A DNA stretch of 64,000 bases from Chiridota heheva (lineage: Eukaryota; Echinodermata; Holothuroidea; Apodida; Chiridotidae), in contig JAIGNY010000879.1 in the NCBI GenBank assembly GCA_020152595.1, forward strand, positions 487,001 to 551,000. The letters run 5' to 3'. Below are positions 23,241-35,639 of this stretch, piece after piece. Numbering within the stretch: the first letter of the stretch is position 1; the number at the start of each line of letters is the position of its first letter. A model generated the notes under the pieces. That model was not told the origin of the DNA. It was given only the letters and a program-made list of their open reading frames with translations, and ran no database searches. The translations under genes were made by a program, and so were the position numbers.

Positions 23241-23934
23241 TCCATAAGAAGTCTCATCCTAGCTATCACAGTCCCTGATTGAGCATACTATGTATTAAAG
23301 TGTCAGTTCATATAATAACTTCTATGCAAATGAGTTGTTGAATAAGAAAAAAAGGTGAAGTCAAATAATCTTGCCTGATATAGCCCTTGGTGTATACCAC
23401 ATGGTAAATATAAAATCATATGTCCTTTATGGCCCCCATCCATGTCCCACATGGCATCCCTCCCTATGTTTATATGCAATCACATCCTGTCACACTCCCT
23501 GACTAAGCATATTAAATACAAAAGTATGGTCAGGTCATAATACTGTAGCAACTTTATGCAAATGAGCACAATATTAAAGGTGGAGTTTAAAAAATCATGC
23601 CTGATACAACTGTTGGTGCCCAAATATTTTGAAGAATTTTAAGGATTTTAAATCTCAAGTACTACAAGAGAGACTTGAAGATCTCTGAAGAAAATTGGAA
23701 AATTATATCATTTTACAGTTATCTTGGAAGAAAATATCAAATGTTTTGTAGACTTTAGAAGGAAACTAGTCTTCAATCCTGTCCTAAGTGTCTCTGAAAA
23801 ACTTTAACATTTTATGAGGAAATTCTAACCTTCCATAAGGATATCTGAAGAAACTTTAACTTTTTGTGAGGAACTCTGAAGAAACTTTTACATTTTCTGA
23901 GGAATTCTCAAAAAACTTAAACATTTCTCAGGAA

Positions 23935-24400
23935 CGGCCGGCCGGCGGGACAGCCGGCCGGACGTAATCGCTATTACATAGGTTCGCATAATGCTACGCA
24001 TGCGAACCAAAAATAAGCCCTGCCTACTCATTACTCGTTAACATGCATGACATCACCATCGAAATCAATTCGGCACATCTACAGACCATCGGCTATCTGT
24101 ATACCATATATAACATGAATCCATTTCAAGGTTCTTGAGATGTCATGTTTACAAGTTCTTTTCAACAAAATCATGTTAAGCCCTGCCCACTATGCATACT
24201 AATGAAATTCAATGCTTTTATACTACAAACATGTACACAACAGCAAACATCATAATTATACCAAATATTAAACAAAACAGACATGAGGTAATTAAAATAT
24301 GAGTATTTCAAGATCTTTAAAAAAAACCCACCAACTTATTAGTATGCATGACATCACCATCAATATGCAAAACAAAGCTCATATTCTTTTTGTACATAGA
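23935..24400. mobile_element. Hairpin-ended non-coding element, copy with GC-rich end
   Basis: Begins with a GC-rich palindromic tract (CGGCCGGCCGGCGGGACAGC) and the hairpin GGTTCGCAT...ATGCGAACC (23981-24008), then the same body as at 37502 and 48273 with TTAAT, GACATCACCATC and GGCACATCTACAGACCAT motifs. No coding capacity. Confidence 0.7.
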
Positions 24401-24414
24401 ACAAGAGTTCCAAC

Positions 24415-24483
24415 CTTTTTCTTCAGTTCCACACTGATGGCATTTGCTTCTTTCAAGAACTTGGCATTACCCCACAAGTCATC
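24415..24483 (-). CDS. unc-104/KIF1: Kinesin-3 exon: DDLWGNA...[11 protein letters not shown]
   Basis: Encodes [20 protein letters not shown] and [17 protein letters not shown] is nearly invariant in KIF1/UNC-104. 69 nt, in phase 0 at both ends. Acceptor GTTTCAG. The donor AAAAAG|GTTGGA is weak. It sits between the exon-derived array and a hairpin-ended repeat. Confidence 0.95.
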
Positions 24484-24514
24484 CTGAAACATAAAGAGAA
24501 AAGAACTTCAAAAT

Positions 24515-25178
24515 CTAAATGCTTCCATTTTCTAAGCAACCATCAAAAGATGCTATTCAAAGATAAACGGTGCATTCTCAGCCTAATGGATGTAAATCTG
24601 TAATTCTTCCATTTTCAAAGGACCCAAGGAGCTAAAAAATAAATGATACACTTAGCCTAATTGATGTAATGTAAATTTGTAATGCTTCCAATTTCTAAGA
24701 ACCCAAGGAGCTAAAAGACAAAGGTGCACTCAGTGCAATAAATGTAAACTTGTAATGCTTCCATTTTCTTAGAACCTAAGGAGCTAAAATATAAATGATA
24801 CATTTAGCCTAATAGATGTAAATTTGTAATGCTTCCATTTTCTAAGGACCCAAGAAACTAAAATATAAATGATACACTCAGCTTAATTGATGTAATGTAA
24901 ATTTGTAATGCTTCCATTTTCTAAGGACCCAAGGAGCTAAAATATAAATGATACATTCAGCCTAATGGATGAAAATTTGTAATGCTTCCATTTTCTAAGG
25001 ATCCAAGGAGCTTAAATATAAACAATATACTCAGCCTAATTAATGTAAATTTATAATGCTTCCATTTTCTAGAGACCCAAGGAGCTAAAATATAAACAAT
25101 GTACTTGTCCTAATGGATGTAAATTTATAATGCTTCCATTTTTAAGGACCTGAGCTAAAACATAAATGATGCACTCAC
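24515..25178 (-). repeat. Tandem array of kinesin exon fragments
   Basis: About eight units of 69-79 bp plus a partial one. On the minus strand each reads TTTTAGCTCCTTGGGTCCTT, AGAAAATGGAAGCATTACAA, ATTTACATCCATTAGG and CTGAGTG. This matches the 3' half of exon 25179-25255 (GTAGCTACCTGGGTCCTTAA...ATTTACATCCATTAGA), its donor (GTGAGTG) and the adjoining intron (CATCATTTATGTTTTAG). In the exon's frame units read W-V-L-R-K-W-K-H-Y-K-F-T-S-I-R. The donor GT is CT in most units, so they should not splice. Confidence 0.93.
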
Positions 25179-25255
25179 TCTAATGGATGTAAATCTGTAA
25201 TTCTTCCATTTTTTAAGGACCCAGGTAGCTACTTGCTGTTCTGCTTCAGTCCAGG
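25179..25255 (-). CDS. unc-104/KIF1: Kinesin-3 exon: WTE...KWK...FTS helix
   Basis: Encodes WTEAEQQVATWVLKKWKNYR and FTSIR. It matches the conserved kinesin-3 stalk segment with pattern WTERE...W..RKWK.YQFTSLR. Acceptor CCTCCAG, donor GTGAGT. The phase joins the preceding DDDQIE (via Thr) across a 25.6-kb intron and the following DDLWGNA. Its 3' half, donor region and adjoining intron have been copied about eight times immediately downstream in the transcript (24515-25178). Confidence 0.95.
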
Positions 25256-25666
25256 CTGGAGGAAGGAGAAAATAAAATTCAAAATAACAATAGACCTTAT
25301 ATCTGAATCATCAATTTCCAGAAAAGTAATTTAAATAATGTCACATGGCAGAAATTCACATGTCCATAACGGACCAATGAATACTAGGGAGTTCTTTGCC
25401 ATCTCTGCATATTTCACGCACTTCATGGGACGAAATGCATGCTTTCCAATGCTAATCAACATGCACTATACATAAAAGAAATATGCATGCATATTGCTGT
25501 TTTTTCTTTAAGGAACTGATTGGTTGGGTAAGAAAGGGACAATTCCCCCAGCAGTTGATTGGTCAAATACTGAAGGAATAACAATCTGCGAAACTTGGTG
25601 TGAAAAGTTCTATAATTTTTGAAAAAAATAGTATCCCTCTTATGCATCAACTGATGTCACGCATCA

Positions 25667-26612
25667 TGGTAAAATATGATGTACTGCATTATGGTAAAAT
25701 ATGATGTACTGCATCATGGTAAAATATGATGAACTGTCATGGTAATGTATGATGTACTATATCATGGTAAAATATGATGTACTGCATCATGGTAACATAT
25801 GATGTACTGCATCATGGTAAAATATGATGTACTGCATCATGGTAAAATATGAAGTAATGCATCATGGTATCATATGATGTACTGCATCATGGTAAAATAT
25901 GATGTACTGCATCATGATAAAATATGAAGTAATGCATCATGGTAAAATATGATGTACTGCATCATGGTAAAATATGATGTACTGCATCATGGTAAAATAT
26001 GATGTACTGCATCATGGTAAAATATGATGTACTGCATCATGGTAAAATATGATGTACTGCATCATGGTAAAATATGATGTACTGCATCATGGTAAAATAT
26101 GATGTACTGCATCATGGTAACATATGATGTACTCCATCATGGTAAAATATGATGTACTGCATCATGGTAACATATGATGTACTGCATCATGGTAAAATAT
26201 GATGTACTGCATCATGGTAAAATATGATGTTCTGCATCATGGTAACATATGATGTACTGCATCATGGTAAAATATGATGTACTGCATCATGGTAAAATAT
26301 GATGTACTGCATCATGGTAAAATATGATGTACTGCATCATGGTAAAATATGATGTACTGCATCATGGTAAAATATAATGTACTGCATCATGGTAAAATAT
26401 GATGTACTGCATCATGGTAACATATGATGTACTGCATCATGGTAAAATATGATGTACTGCATCATGGTAACATATGATGTACTGCATCATGGTAAAATAT
26501 GAAGTACTGCATCATGGTAAAATATGATGTACTGCATCATGGTAACATATGATGTACTGCATCATGGTAAAATATGATGTACTGCATCATGGTAAAATAT
26601 AATGTACTGTGA
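25667..26612. repeat. 25-bp minisatellite, about 38 units
   Basis: Units GTACTGCATCATGGTAAAAT + ATGAT, very homogeneous, with scattered A-to-C (GGTAACATATG) and GAAGTAATG variants in a semi-regular pattern. It lies 412 bp upstream (transcript sense) of exon 25179-25255. Confidence 0.97.
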
Positions 26613-29600
26613 TGAAAACAGTATTGTTATATCTGCTTGTCAAAATCTACATGAAATATCATTAATGAGCCTTACAGGTCATATTTTTTTTTTAAAGAAA
26701 ACAGTTGAGGGAAACTGCTTGAGCAAAATGTGAGGGGATGGGTTGCAGAGGTTAGGCCCCTCTAGCTGGCTAATAAACATTGTCATTGATCCCTTAAAAC
26801 AGTATTTATACACTTGATGTAACACCAAAACAATTGCCAATAGAGCAACTGTGGACATCGTAAATTAAAGGCCAATTTTTCTAACATGGAGATCAAATTT
26901 GTGTGTTTTGATTGGTTCAAATACAATGGTTCAAATTGTACTAATATTGGTAAGCGAATCAGTACTTGTTTCAAAATAAAATGTATGCCACAACATTCTA
27001 GTCTTGATAAACAGCCTTAACAGATACAAATTTTCACAGAACAAGAATTTTCACAGAACTAGGAATAGGATAGAAATTTTGACAGAACAACACAATCTTG
27101 TATCACTTATGTTTTATAAATATTCTAAAAGCAATTTGGATTGTTACACACATTGCACTTTTGTGTATTTAAAGAAAGAAAGCATTTGAACAACAAAATT
27201 GATTTACGTTTTCACAATTTCCAGAAAAAAACACAGAGCAAACCAGAAGGAGCCGTCAACTCACCTCATCCTAGCATTCCCATCATGCACTTCTCCATTC
27301 ACCTTGCATTAATTTTGTTACCATGGAAACAACTCTTAAATATGATTGAGTTGGATACTCCCTCTAATTTGCTCCTTACAATGCACTCTGTTAGTCATAA
27401 TGCATGCAAATTATATGCAAAGAGGCTTGCATAAAAACAATGCAATTAGAAGGGAAGTAAGAGGGAAGATATTTTAGTATAAAGGGGTATTTTGCAACAT
27501 CATCCAACAAGAGTGATACAAATATTTTACTTTGTGGGACCATAGAAAGTCTTGAAGCATACCACAACAACAATAACAAAACCGAAAGAAAATTGGTATT
27601 TTTGACTTTTCTTGTTTCTTTTCATTCACACCTTTTCTCCATTTCTTTCCATTTTTCTTTGTTCTATTTTCCTTTCTTTTCCCTCTTTTCTTTGCTGGTA
27701 TTTGATTCTTTTCCTCCTCTTTATCTTTCTAAAAACCTGAACAAATTGATGGGACCATTCGTATCATGGTTTGCTATATTTTCCACTCCTGCTATCAACT
27801 TTCTCTTCTTTTTACAGCAGAGTTTATTATTACGGAAGGTAGAATGTGAAACTAGCTTTTAATTCCTTATAGTGCAATGATAATGAAGAACAAATAATGA
27901 AGAACAAAGTAACTTTGCTATTTAAATTTTTATACAAATCATGAAATAAAATACACTGCAAAAAAAAATCATCAAAATGGTAAAAAAATATCATCAATCA
28001 TGACCCAGCAAAATGAGGTGTTTTGAAAAAGAAAAAAAAAATAATTCATTACAATTTATTAGTTAACAAATAATCTCTGTTGCAAATACCGAAAGTAAGA
28101 CAAATAAGAAGATGATCATGACATTAACTAGACGGAAGAATAGGAAAGAAAATTATGAAGAAATTAATACAATGTAAAAGTGAAGATATGCAAAATGTTA
28201 ATTTTGCATAAAGTTAAGTACAACGAAAGCTCACAATAACACCATAAAGCGCAGACTATATCGTGGAATACACACTAATGCATGTAAAAAGAAGGGATTT
28301 CTTGTTCCATAGAACTACTTTGTAGCATGTGCAAAAATACGCTTGTTAGTAAGAGTAAAGAAGCAAATGAGAAGGTATCCATCATGAAATGATTGTTTCC
28401 ATGGCAACAAAAGTGCAATGTAACATCGGACTCCAGACGACAGAGCCATGGTTTATTTGACAGTGAAGCTAGAGCTGGTCCTGCAGTTGCATGATTTTGA
28501 CCACGTGAAAATTTGATGGCACCTTCTGTATCAACAATTTCAATATGCTTTTTCTATACATGCTCTTGAAAGCGTAGACACTTGATTCCATTCAAGAAGT
28601 AAAACGATAAGCCCCTTTAGCCATCTTGTCTTCCGTTCCTCCTGTCACTCCTCTTTTCACTGAGAAGATTTGCTTTTGTCTCAGAATTCCTTTTCTTAAT
28701 TCATTCTACAGTAAAACTAGTTTCATGCAATGATTCAGTGAGAATGTGCTGAACAAGAAAGGGCGATGAACAATAGATTAGAGAAAAATATAAAACAGTT
28801 TTGACAATATTTCCAGTTAATTATTTCTTAAAGATATATCAGATTATTTCAAGTACTAAGTCAGAATTTATCAACAGAAATAAATTTATCGAGGATACAT
28901 ACACATACACACAATTGTTTACTATCTATACCATGTCTGTCTGTTCCTTACAAACATGAAAAACGCAACAATTTTTTTTTCTTTTCTGATATAACTCTTG
29001 AATTACAAACTGCTAAACATTAAAAATGCTAAGGAAACTTAAACCTCAAAAACTACAGCAAAGATATTTTTTCCCTTTTCTGACACAACTCTTGAATTAC
29101 AAACTTGCTTTTTATATACCCTGGAAGTCATGCTTCTTCTATTTCATCCCAGCCATGCCATGGGAAGATTTCTGCCATATATGTGCATAAATTACTCCTA
29201 ACAAGCCATTCCTATTCATTCCATTGCTATCCTATCTTTATTGTCTTTGACTCAAAACTGTACAAATCCATATTTTAACACATCAAACCTTAAACTATAT
29301 TGCATCATACAGAGAAAGTAGTTATTGAACTTCCCCAATTACTATGATGCAGTACTGTATGACTAAGTATACGACTTGCATGATTATCACTCCAAGGCAG
29401 ACAGATGGGGAGAACATATGACTCACAATGACTAACACCTATGGACATCACTTTGACTGCAAGTTATGATCTTGAGCTTCAACAACAACCAATCATGTTC
29501 TAGTTTAATTAAAATGCTGCATTGTGGGTAATTTTGTAAAAAATTGGTAGGTCTGGTACTGTAGTTACTTTTTCTAGGTTAATGAGGGCTTGATTATCAC

Positions 29601-29985
29601 CAAGGGGGACTTTGCCTTATGAATACAACAAAAGAACTAGTTAAAATTTATTAGATTTATAAACACTTGAAAGTGTGTTATCTATATCAAGTCTCAATGA
29701 CAATGTTCAGTTATGACCTAACAAAGATAATCTGCACTACATCAATGTATGCAGTAATGCCAATAAAGGCATGGTGGTTTATATCTCAACACCTATGCAT
29801 AGCATGACAGTGCAAATAAACATACATGTGTTAGTTGACAATAGTAAATATTTGCTCACATTTCTAACTTCGGATTTCGTCAAAGTGCGATTACCTTTGT
29901 ATGTGGCATGATATTCAAAATGTTGTTATGTCAACGGGACATACCTATTTGTTATTCGCTGTAATCGGATGTTCACATTCATTTC
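26613..29985. other. Giant intron, no gene recognised
   Basis: AT-rich. A segment ending TTTTCTGATATAACTCTTGA at about 28980 recurs at about 29075 (TTTTCTGACACAACTCTTGA), a local duplication. 27590-27730 is a pyrimidine-rich (TTTCTTT/CCTTT) tract. A consensus donor near 27265 has no matching exon. Confidence 0.4.
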
Positions 29986-29987
29986 AA

Positions 29988-30640
29988 ACCAGAACCAAAA
30001 GGTTTGTGGTTTCAAAGCTTTTTCATTAGCTGATTAATTTGCAAAATTTGTATTAGCTGTCACATCATTGCATATCATGGAATATTTGTTCCATGATATT
30101 TATTCATAAGCCACACCCACTATGCAAATCAATCAACATAAATCCAACCTGTTGTTCTGGAGATTTCGTGTTTACAAGCTTTATTTGGCAAAACCACTTT
30201 AAGCCCTGCCCACTGCACATAATAATGATATTCAACATTTTTCATACCATGCGCATGTGGACACCAGCTAGCAACATTATCATACCAAAATGAAACAATG
30301 TTGAAATGTGTGCATTTCATGATTTTAACATTTAAGCCCTGCCCACTCATTACACTCATTAATATGCATGACATTACCACCAAAATTAAGAGGGCACATC
30401 TGTGGACCATGGGCTACATGTGTACCACATTCTGGAGATTTCGTGTTTATAAGCTTTATTTGGCAAAACCACTTTAAGCCCCGCCCACTGCACATAAGAA
30501 TGAGATTCAACATTTTTAAACCATATGCAAATACCAAATATGAAACAAAACAGACATTGCGGTTGTTGAATCATATGCATTTCAAGATTTTTACGTTAAG
30601 CCCCACCCACTCATTAATATGCATAGCAAGTACATTTTAA
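29988..30640. mobile_element. Hairpin-ended non-coding element
   Basis: Begins AACCAGAACCAAAAGGTTTG, a self-complementary end. The body contains AAGCCCTGCCCACTGCACAT and GGAGATTTCGTGTTTAC twice (30160 and 30432), so the internal half is duplicated. Ends within the ACTCATTAATATGCATAGC motif. Non-coding. Confidence 0.7.
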
Positions 30641-31436
30641 TCAACAATTCTAATTGAGGTTTCATCTAAAAAAATACAGGAGAAAGAATATCAATTTTTC
30701 ATTAGTGTATTGCTATAAAAATTTCTATTTATATATGCATATTTACAATAATTTTTATAAATATTTTCAATGTAGTACAAGAAATCAACAAAGGAATTAA
30801 GAAGTACTGTTTTTTGCATGACGTAAGGAACTAAAGGTAATAATAACAATCTAAAAGTTCTTAAGAACATTTTATGGATCTTGTAGCATAACTGACATAC
30901 TGGGTTCATACCGGGGCGCAAGAAGGGTGACCTCTCTGCACAGGCAAAGAGTTTCCAAAATTTCCCAACCAAAAGTGTAAAAATTGCACTGGTAAATTAC
31001 GTTTCGAAGACAAAATGCTGCTGGCAGGAAATCTCTTGCAACTTTCGGGAAACCTTTAATTTTCAGAAAAATTCATTCATTATCGGGAATTTTTTAGGAA
31101 ATGTTGCAAAATTTCCATTAATGATAGATACCTCCCAACCGGGCATGTGAAATCTTCTCAGAGGGAAAGCTTGTCCCCCCCCCCTCCCCCTTCTTCCTTC
31201 ATTCCCACGCCTCTTAGGTAATAGCTTACGGGATAAGTTTTACAGTTCTTCATTTCAATTACATGGGATGAAAAGGCAAAGAAACTACTAAGATTAACAA
31301 ATACATTCTTGATCATTATGTTTCTTTTTCTTGGGCTTTCCTTATACGCAATGCAATGCACCTCTAAGCCACTGTAAAATGAGTTCAATTCTTTCCCCAG
31401 CCATAAACTCCCATAAGACTTGTGTTTAACCCTCAT

Positions 31437-31590
31437 TTCTATGGTGCAAGGGGATTAGACTCACCCAGCACATACACCATACCATGGCAGGTTAACTCCC
31501 CAGCAATGCTGGTACTCATTTTAAAGCTGAGTAGACCTGAGACAAGTACAAAAAGTGCTCTTGCTCGAGGAGACAAAGCAGAATAAGAAT
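31437..31590 (-). mobile_element. Partial tRNA-derived SINE
   Basis: Shares GGCAGGTTAACTCCCCAGCA and CTGGTACTCATT...AGCTGAGT with the copy at 15745-16020. The tRNA head is missing. Confidence 0.6.
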
Positions 31591-31964
31591 TTTACTCACT
31601 TTATACCACTGTGTTTCACTAAGTCACTTTAATCTAATTTTATTGATTATGCAGCAGTTTTCATATTGTGCAATCACTTGCACATTCCAAACTATAGGGC
31701 CAAAGGAAAACACCTTGAAAGTGGACCATTTCAGTAGTCACCCCACGATAAGTACCCTAATGTTATTTACTTCTTAATCATCAACTTCCAGCAATATATA
31801 ACTAACTTACACTTTGAAGACCATTATTTTCTAGCAGAGATAAAATCAAACAATTCCCCTTAATCTTTCAAGCTCAAATAAATTGACCATGATTTGCATT
31901 TTTCAACATCAAAAGGGCACATTTCCATTTTCTACCTCTTTTGTTCCTATTAACAAGTTCAACT

Positions 31965-32175
31965 CTTACAATACTTATCTATCTAGCAATGTACTATTGG
32001 CCTCTTTACACGGACATGCAATGGCAACATTAGCTAACTTGGTTTGAAATCTGAACTTACAATACTTATCATGGCAATCTACTATTGGCCCCCTTTATAC
32101 GGACATGCAATGTACTACTGGCCCCCTTTATACCGACATGCAATGGCAACAATAGCTGACTTGGTTTGAAATCTA
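31965..32175. repeat. ~90-bp imperfect tandem duplication
   Basis: CTTACAATACTTATC...CTATTGGCC...TTTAYACGGACATGCAATGG and AACTTGGTTTGAAATCT occur two to three times in tandem. Intronic. Confidence 0.75.
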
Positions 32176-32395
32176 TTAAAAACCATAACAGTAGCAATTG
32201 TTTTAATTTTCATTGCAAGCTAAACATTGAGCACTTTACAGTGTTTATACATCTCAGGCATCAATTTGCATACTATATGCACATTTTGTGAGGTACCACA
32301 GGGCTACCTTTATATTTTCCTTTGATTTTCTAATGTCTATCATAATTCCTTAAAGTGGTGCAGCAAATTCTAATTAAGTGTTTGATTTTTTGTCA

Positions 32396-33400
32396 CGCTC
32401 CCAATACAGTTCCAGTAGGAAAAGGCTTTCCTATCATAGCTATAGTCATGCTCCCAATACAGTTCTAGTAGGAATAGGCTCTCCCATCATAGCTATAGTC
32501 ATGCCACCAATACAGTTCTAGTAGGAAAAGGCTTTCCTATCATAGCTATAGTCACGCTCCCAATACAGTTCTAGTAGAAATAGGCTCTCCCATCATAGCT
32601 ATAGTCATGCCCCCAATACAGTTCTAGTAGAAATAGGCTCTCCCATCATAGCTATGATTATGCCCCCAATACAGTTCTAGTAGGAATAGGCTCTCCCATC
32701 ATAGCTATAGTCATGCCCCCAATACAGTTCTAGTAGGAATAGGCTTTTGCATCATAGCTATAGTCATGCTATAGGCCCCAATACAGTTCTAGTAGGAATA
32801 GGCTCTCCCATCATAGCTATAGTCATGCCCCCAATACAGTTCTAGTAGGAATAGGCTCTCCCATCATAGCTATAGTCATGCCCCCAATACAGTTCTAGTA
32901 GGAATAGGCTCTCCCATCATAGCTATAGTCATGCCCCCAATACAGTTCTAGTAGGAATAGGCTTTTGCATCATAGCTATAGTCATGCCCCCAATACAGTT
33001 CTAGTAGGAATAGGCTCTCCCATCATAGCTATAGTCATGCCCCCAATACAGTTCTAGTAGGAATAGGCTCTCCCAACATAGCTATAGTCATGCCCCCAAT
33101 AGTTCTAGTAGGAATAGGCTTTCCCATCATAGCTATAGTCATGCCCCCAATACAGTTCTAGTAGAAATAGGCTTTTGCATCATAGCTATAGTCATGCCCC
33201 CAATACAGTTCTAGTAGGAATAGGCTCTCCCAACATAGCTATAGTCATGCCCCCAATAGTTCTAGTAGGAATAGGCTTTTGCATCATAGCTATAGTCATG
33301 CCCCCAATACAGTTCTAGTAGGAATAGGCTCTCCCATCATAGCTATAGTCATGCCCCCAATACAGTTCTAGTAGGAATAGGCTTTCGCATCATAGCTTTA
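32396..33400. repeat. 53-bp minisatellite, about 19 units
   Basis: Units CCCAATACAGTTCTAGTAGG, AATAGGCTCTCCCATCATAG and CTATAGTCATGCC. Variants GGCTTTTGCATC/GGCTCTCCCATC and a shortened CCAATAGTTCTAG recur in ordered blocks, suggesting higher-order duplication. Confidence 0.96.
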
Positions 33401-33583
33401 GAATCTGCATGAATTAAAATTGTAAACTTTTATTATCAGCCATAACTCAAAAACTATAAGAGTGTTTTTTCCAAATTCCAAACTGATCAGCTCCGATTCT
33501 ACTACTCTTTCAACCAATATAGAAATTGCTACAGGTGCATAGACCTTAAAAAAGCTGACCCTAATATGGTTAAGGGTTAACCT

Positions 33584-33985
33584 GGGGGGCACTTCCATAT
33601 ATGGGTATATGTATATGTGCTGCCCGAGCAGGTGTCTTTTTTGCACCATATTCGTAGTACAGGTGTCTTTTTTTACTACAAAAAAACAAAACAAATTGTA
33701 CCAAATTTTTTTTTTTTTTTTTTTCTCTCCATCATTTTTATAGTGCAGGTTCCAAAAAATGAGGTTTTACTGTGTTAGTTTTGTACTGCTGGTCTATTTC
33801 TACAATATTATCTTGGATATCTCATACTGCAAGTATCAAAATTGACTTCTTTCATACTGCGGGTATCAAAGTTGTATAATTCATACTGCAGTTACCAAAA
33901 AATCTGTCATAATGCGAGTCGGGTATGTTTTTCGGTTGGAGGGCGCACACCCTACCACTTTTAGTATGTATGGAGTGCCCTCCCC
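33584..33985. mobile_element. MITE-like element, ~0.4 kb
   Basis: Left end GGGGGGCACTTCCATATATG and right end CATACTAA...inverse of GGGGAGGGCACTCCATACAT: about 15 bp of imperfect inverted termini. The interior repeats TCATACTGCRRGTATCAAA three or four times. Non-coding. Confidence 0.55.
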
Positions 33986-34449
33986 CTCCCAAGGGCTAAC
34001 CATATAAATACATAGAATTACCTCAAGAAAACTAAAGTTTGCATTTGATGATTTTCAGTACAAAGGAAGTAAAAACAGTAGCAAACTATGGAGATTGATT
34101 GGTTTCGGATGTAAACTTAAGTACAAATAGGAAACTGTTACACAGATACAAAACATACTGTTAGGTACAAAACACACATGAATAGGAAAACACACACATT
34201 TAGGAAAACACACATGTTGAATGAATATACAGCTTAGTGGATAAACAGACACTTGAAAAGCACCAACAAATTATGTTTTTTGAGACAAAACTCTTTTGGC
34301 ATGGATTAGATCCTGAATTTAAATTGAACCTTATATACAAAATATTCTTGCTTCACACAAAGGCTTATTGAATAGTACTTTAAAGGTGGACCAATATGAG
34401 GGCACCTTTTTGGTGAATGTTTCAAATATTCATTGACCTGTTTTGCCTT

Positions 34450-34562
34450 AGATAACTACTGGGCATAAGTAACTACTGGGCATAAGTAAAACTACTGGGC
34501 ATAAGTAACTACTGGGCATAAGTAACTACTGGGCATAAGTAACTACCGGCATAAGTAAGGTA
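34450..34562. repeat. 17-bp short tandem array
   Basis: Six units of TAACTACTGGGCATAAG. Confidence 0.9.
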
Positions 34563-34688
34563 GAGAAGTGGTGTAGCTGTCCACGTGGGACAAAAAGCTT
34601 TTCTGATTAATGTATGAGTCTCTAGAAAATTGGGTTCTCACGTTTCGGAATAATGCCCCTTTAAGTACTTTAATTAATACTTCACTTT

Positions 34689-35040
34689 AACCTTTAATCT
34701 ACCACGTGGCGATATTATCGCCATTTTGGGTGCCCTGTCTTTGACTCCACCTCCCAGGGGCATTTAAAAAAAAGTGCTGGTAGGGCAAGGGTTAATCAAC
34801 CCGCGACAAGTGTGCCAACTAAAAAATATATGCAGCATGGTCCCAGTGGGCAACCCAGCGCGTCACTGTAGCGGAACAAGCCTGACTTTGCTGCTCGGAA
34901 GACGGAGGACCTTTCAATAATCAGCCTGTACTTAATCCTTACTGTACCACGCGGCAATATTATCGCCATTTTGGGTGCACTGTCTTTGACTCTGCCTCCC
35001 AGGCGCATTTAAAAAAAAAGTGCTGGTAGAGTAAGGGTTA
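34689..35040. mobile_element. Two short piggyBac-like MITEs
   Basis: Two ~110-bp elements (34689-34796 and 34932-35040) have ends TTAACCTTTAATCTACCACG / TTAATCCTTACTGTACCACG and GTGCTGGTAGAGTAAGGGTT + AA. They share the interior GGCGATATTATCGCCATTTT, itself a palindrome (GGCGATA-TTATCGCC), and TCTTTGACTC. The ends match the element at 10429-11504. Confidence 0.7.
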
Positions 35041-35359
35041 ATTAGCATGATAATTAAGAACTTTAATTAGTGTGATGGATTATGCAATACCACAGAGAAC
35101 AGTACTATGCTTTAAGAGTTACACTATCTAGGTAGCATAAAGAATCTGTTATAAGAGCTACTTCAATAGCTTCAGTACTTAAAATATTTCAAAATACTTC
35201 TAGCTGCAGAAATAAATGTTAGGGAAATTTGCAGCTCGAGTACTTTTTGTTATGTGAGCTGATAGTAGGAGGGGTGGGGGAACCCTCCTTAAATATGATT
35301 AAAGGACTTATTCAATAGCTCACAACACTTTAACGGGAGATTCTTCTTTAAGTGTTTTT

Positions 35360-35630
35360 TTTCCAGTTGTTAAAAACTTTTTTCTCTAATTGTTACAAGC
35401 TTTTCTTCAATTGTTATAAGCTTTTCTTCAATTGTTACAAGCTTTTCTCCAATTGTTACAAGCTTTTCTTCAATTGTTACAAGCTTTTCTCCAATTGTTA
35501 CAAGCTTTTCTTCAAATGTTACAAGCTTTTCTTCAGTTGTTACAAGCTCTTCTCCAATTGTTATAAGCTTTTCTCCAATTGTTACAAGCTATCTCCCAAT
35601 TTTTACAAACTTTCTTCTCCAATTGTTACG
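35360..35630. repeat. 21-bp minisatellite
   Basis: About 13 units of TTGTTACAAGCTTTTCTTCA + A. The plus-strand frame repeating FNCYKLF is a by-product of the 21-bp period. Confidence 0.95.
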
Positions 35631-35639
35631 AAGGCACTT

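Noticed and set aside
25667-26612. CRISPR-like appearance of short regular repeats
   Set aside because: Units are contiguous with no spacers, and the genome is eukaryotic. The same holds for the other arrays.
27260-27310. Consensus donor GATGAG|GTGAGT in the giant intron (minus strand)
   Set aside because: No acceptor with an open, family-like frame upstream of it.
33398-33694. 98-codon minus-strand frame
   Set aside because: Spans the end of a minisatellite and a dispersed repeat; no domain or splice support.
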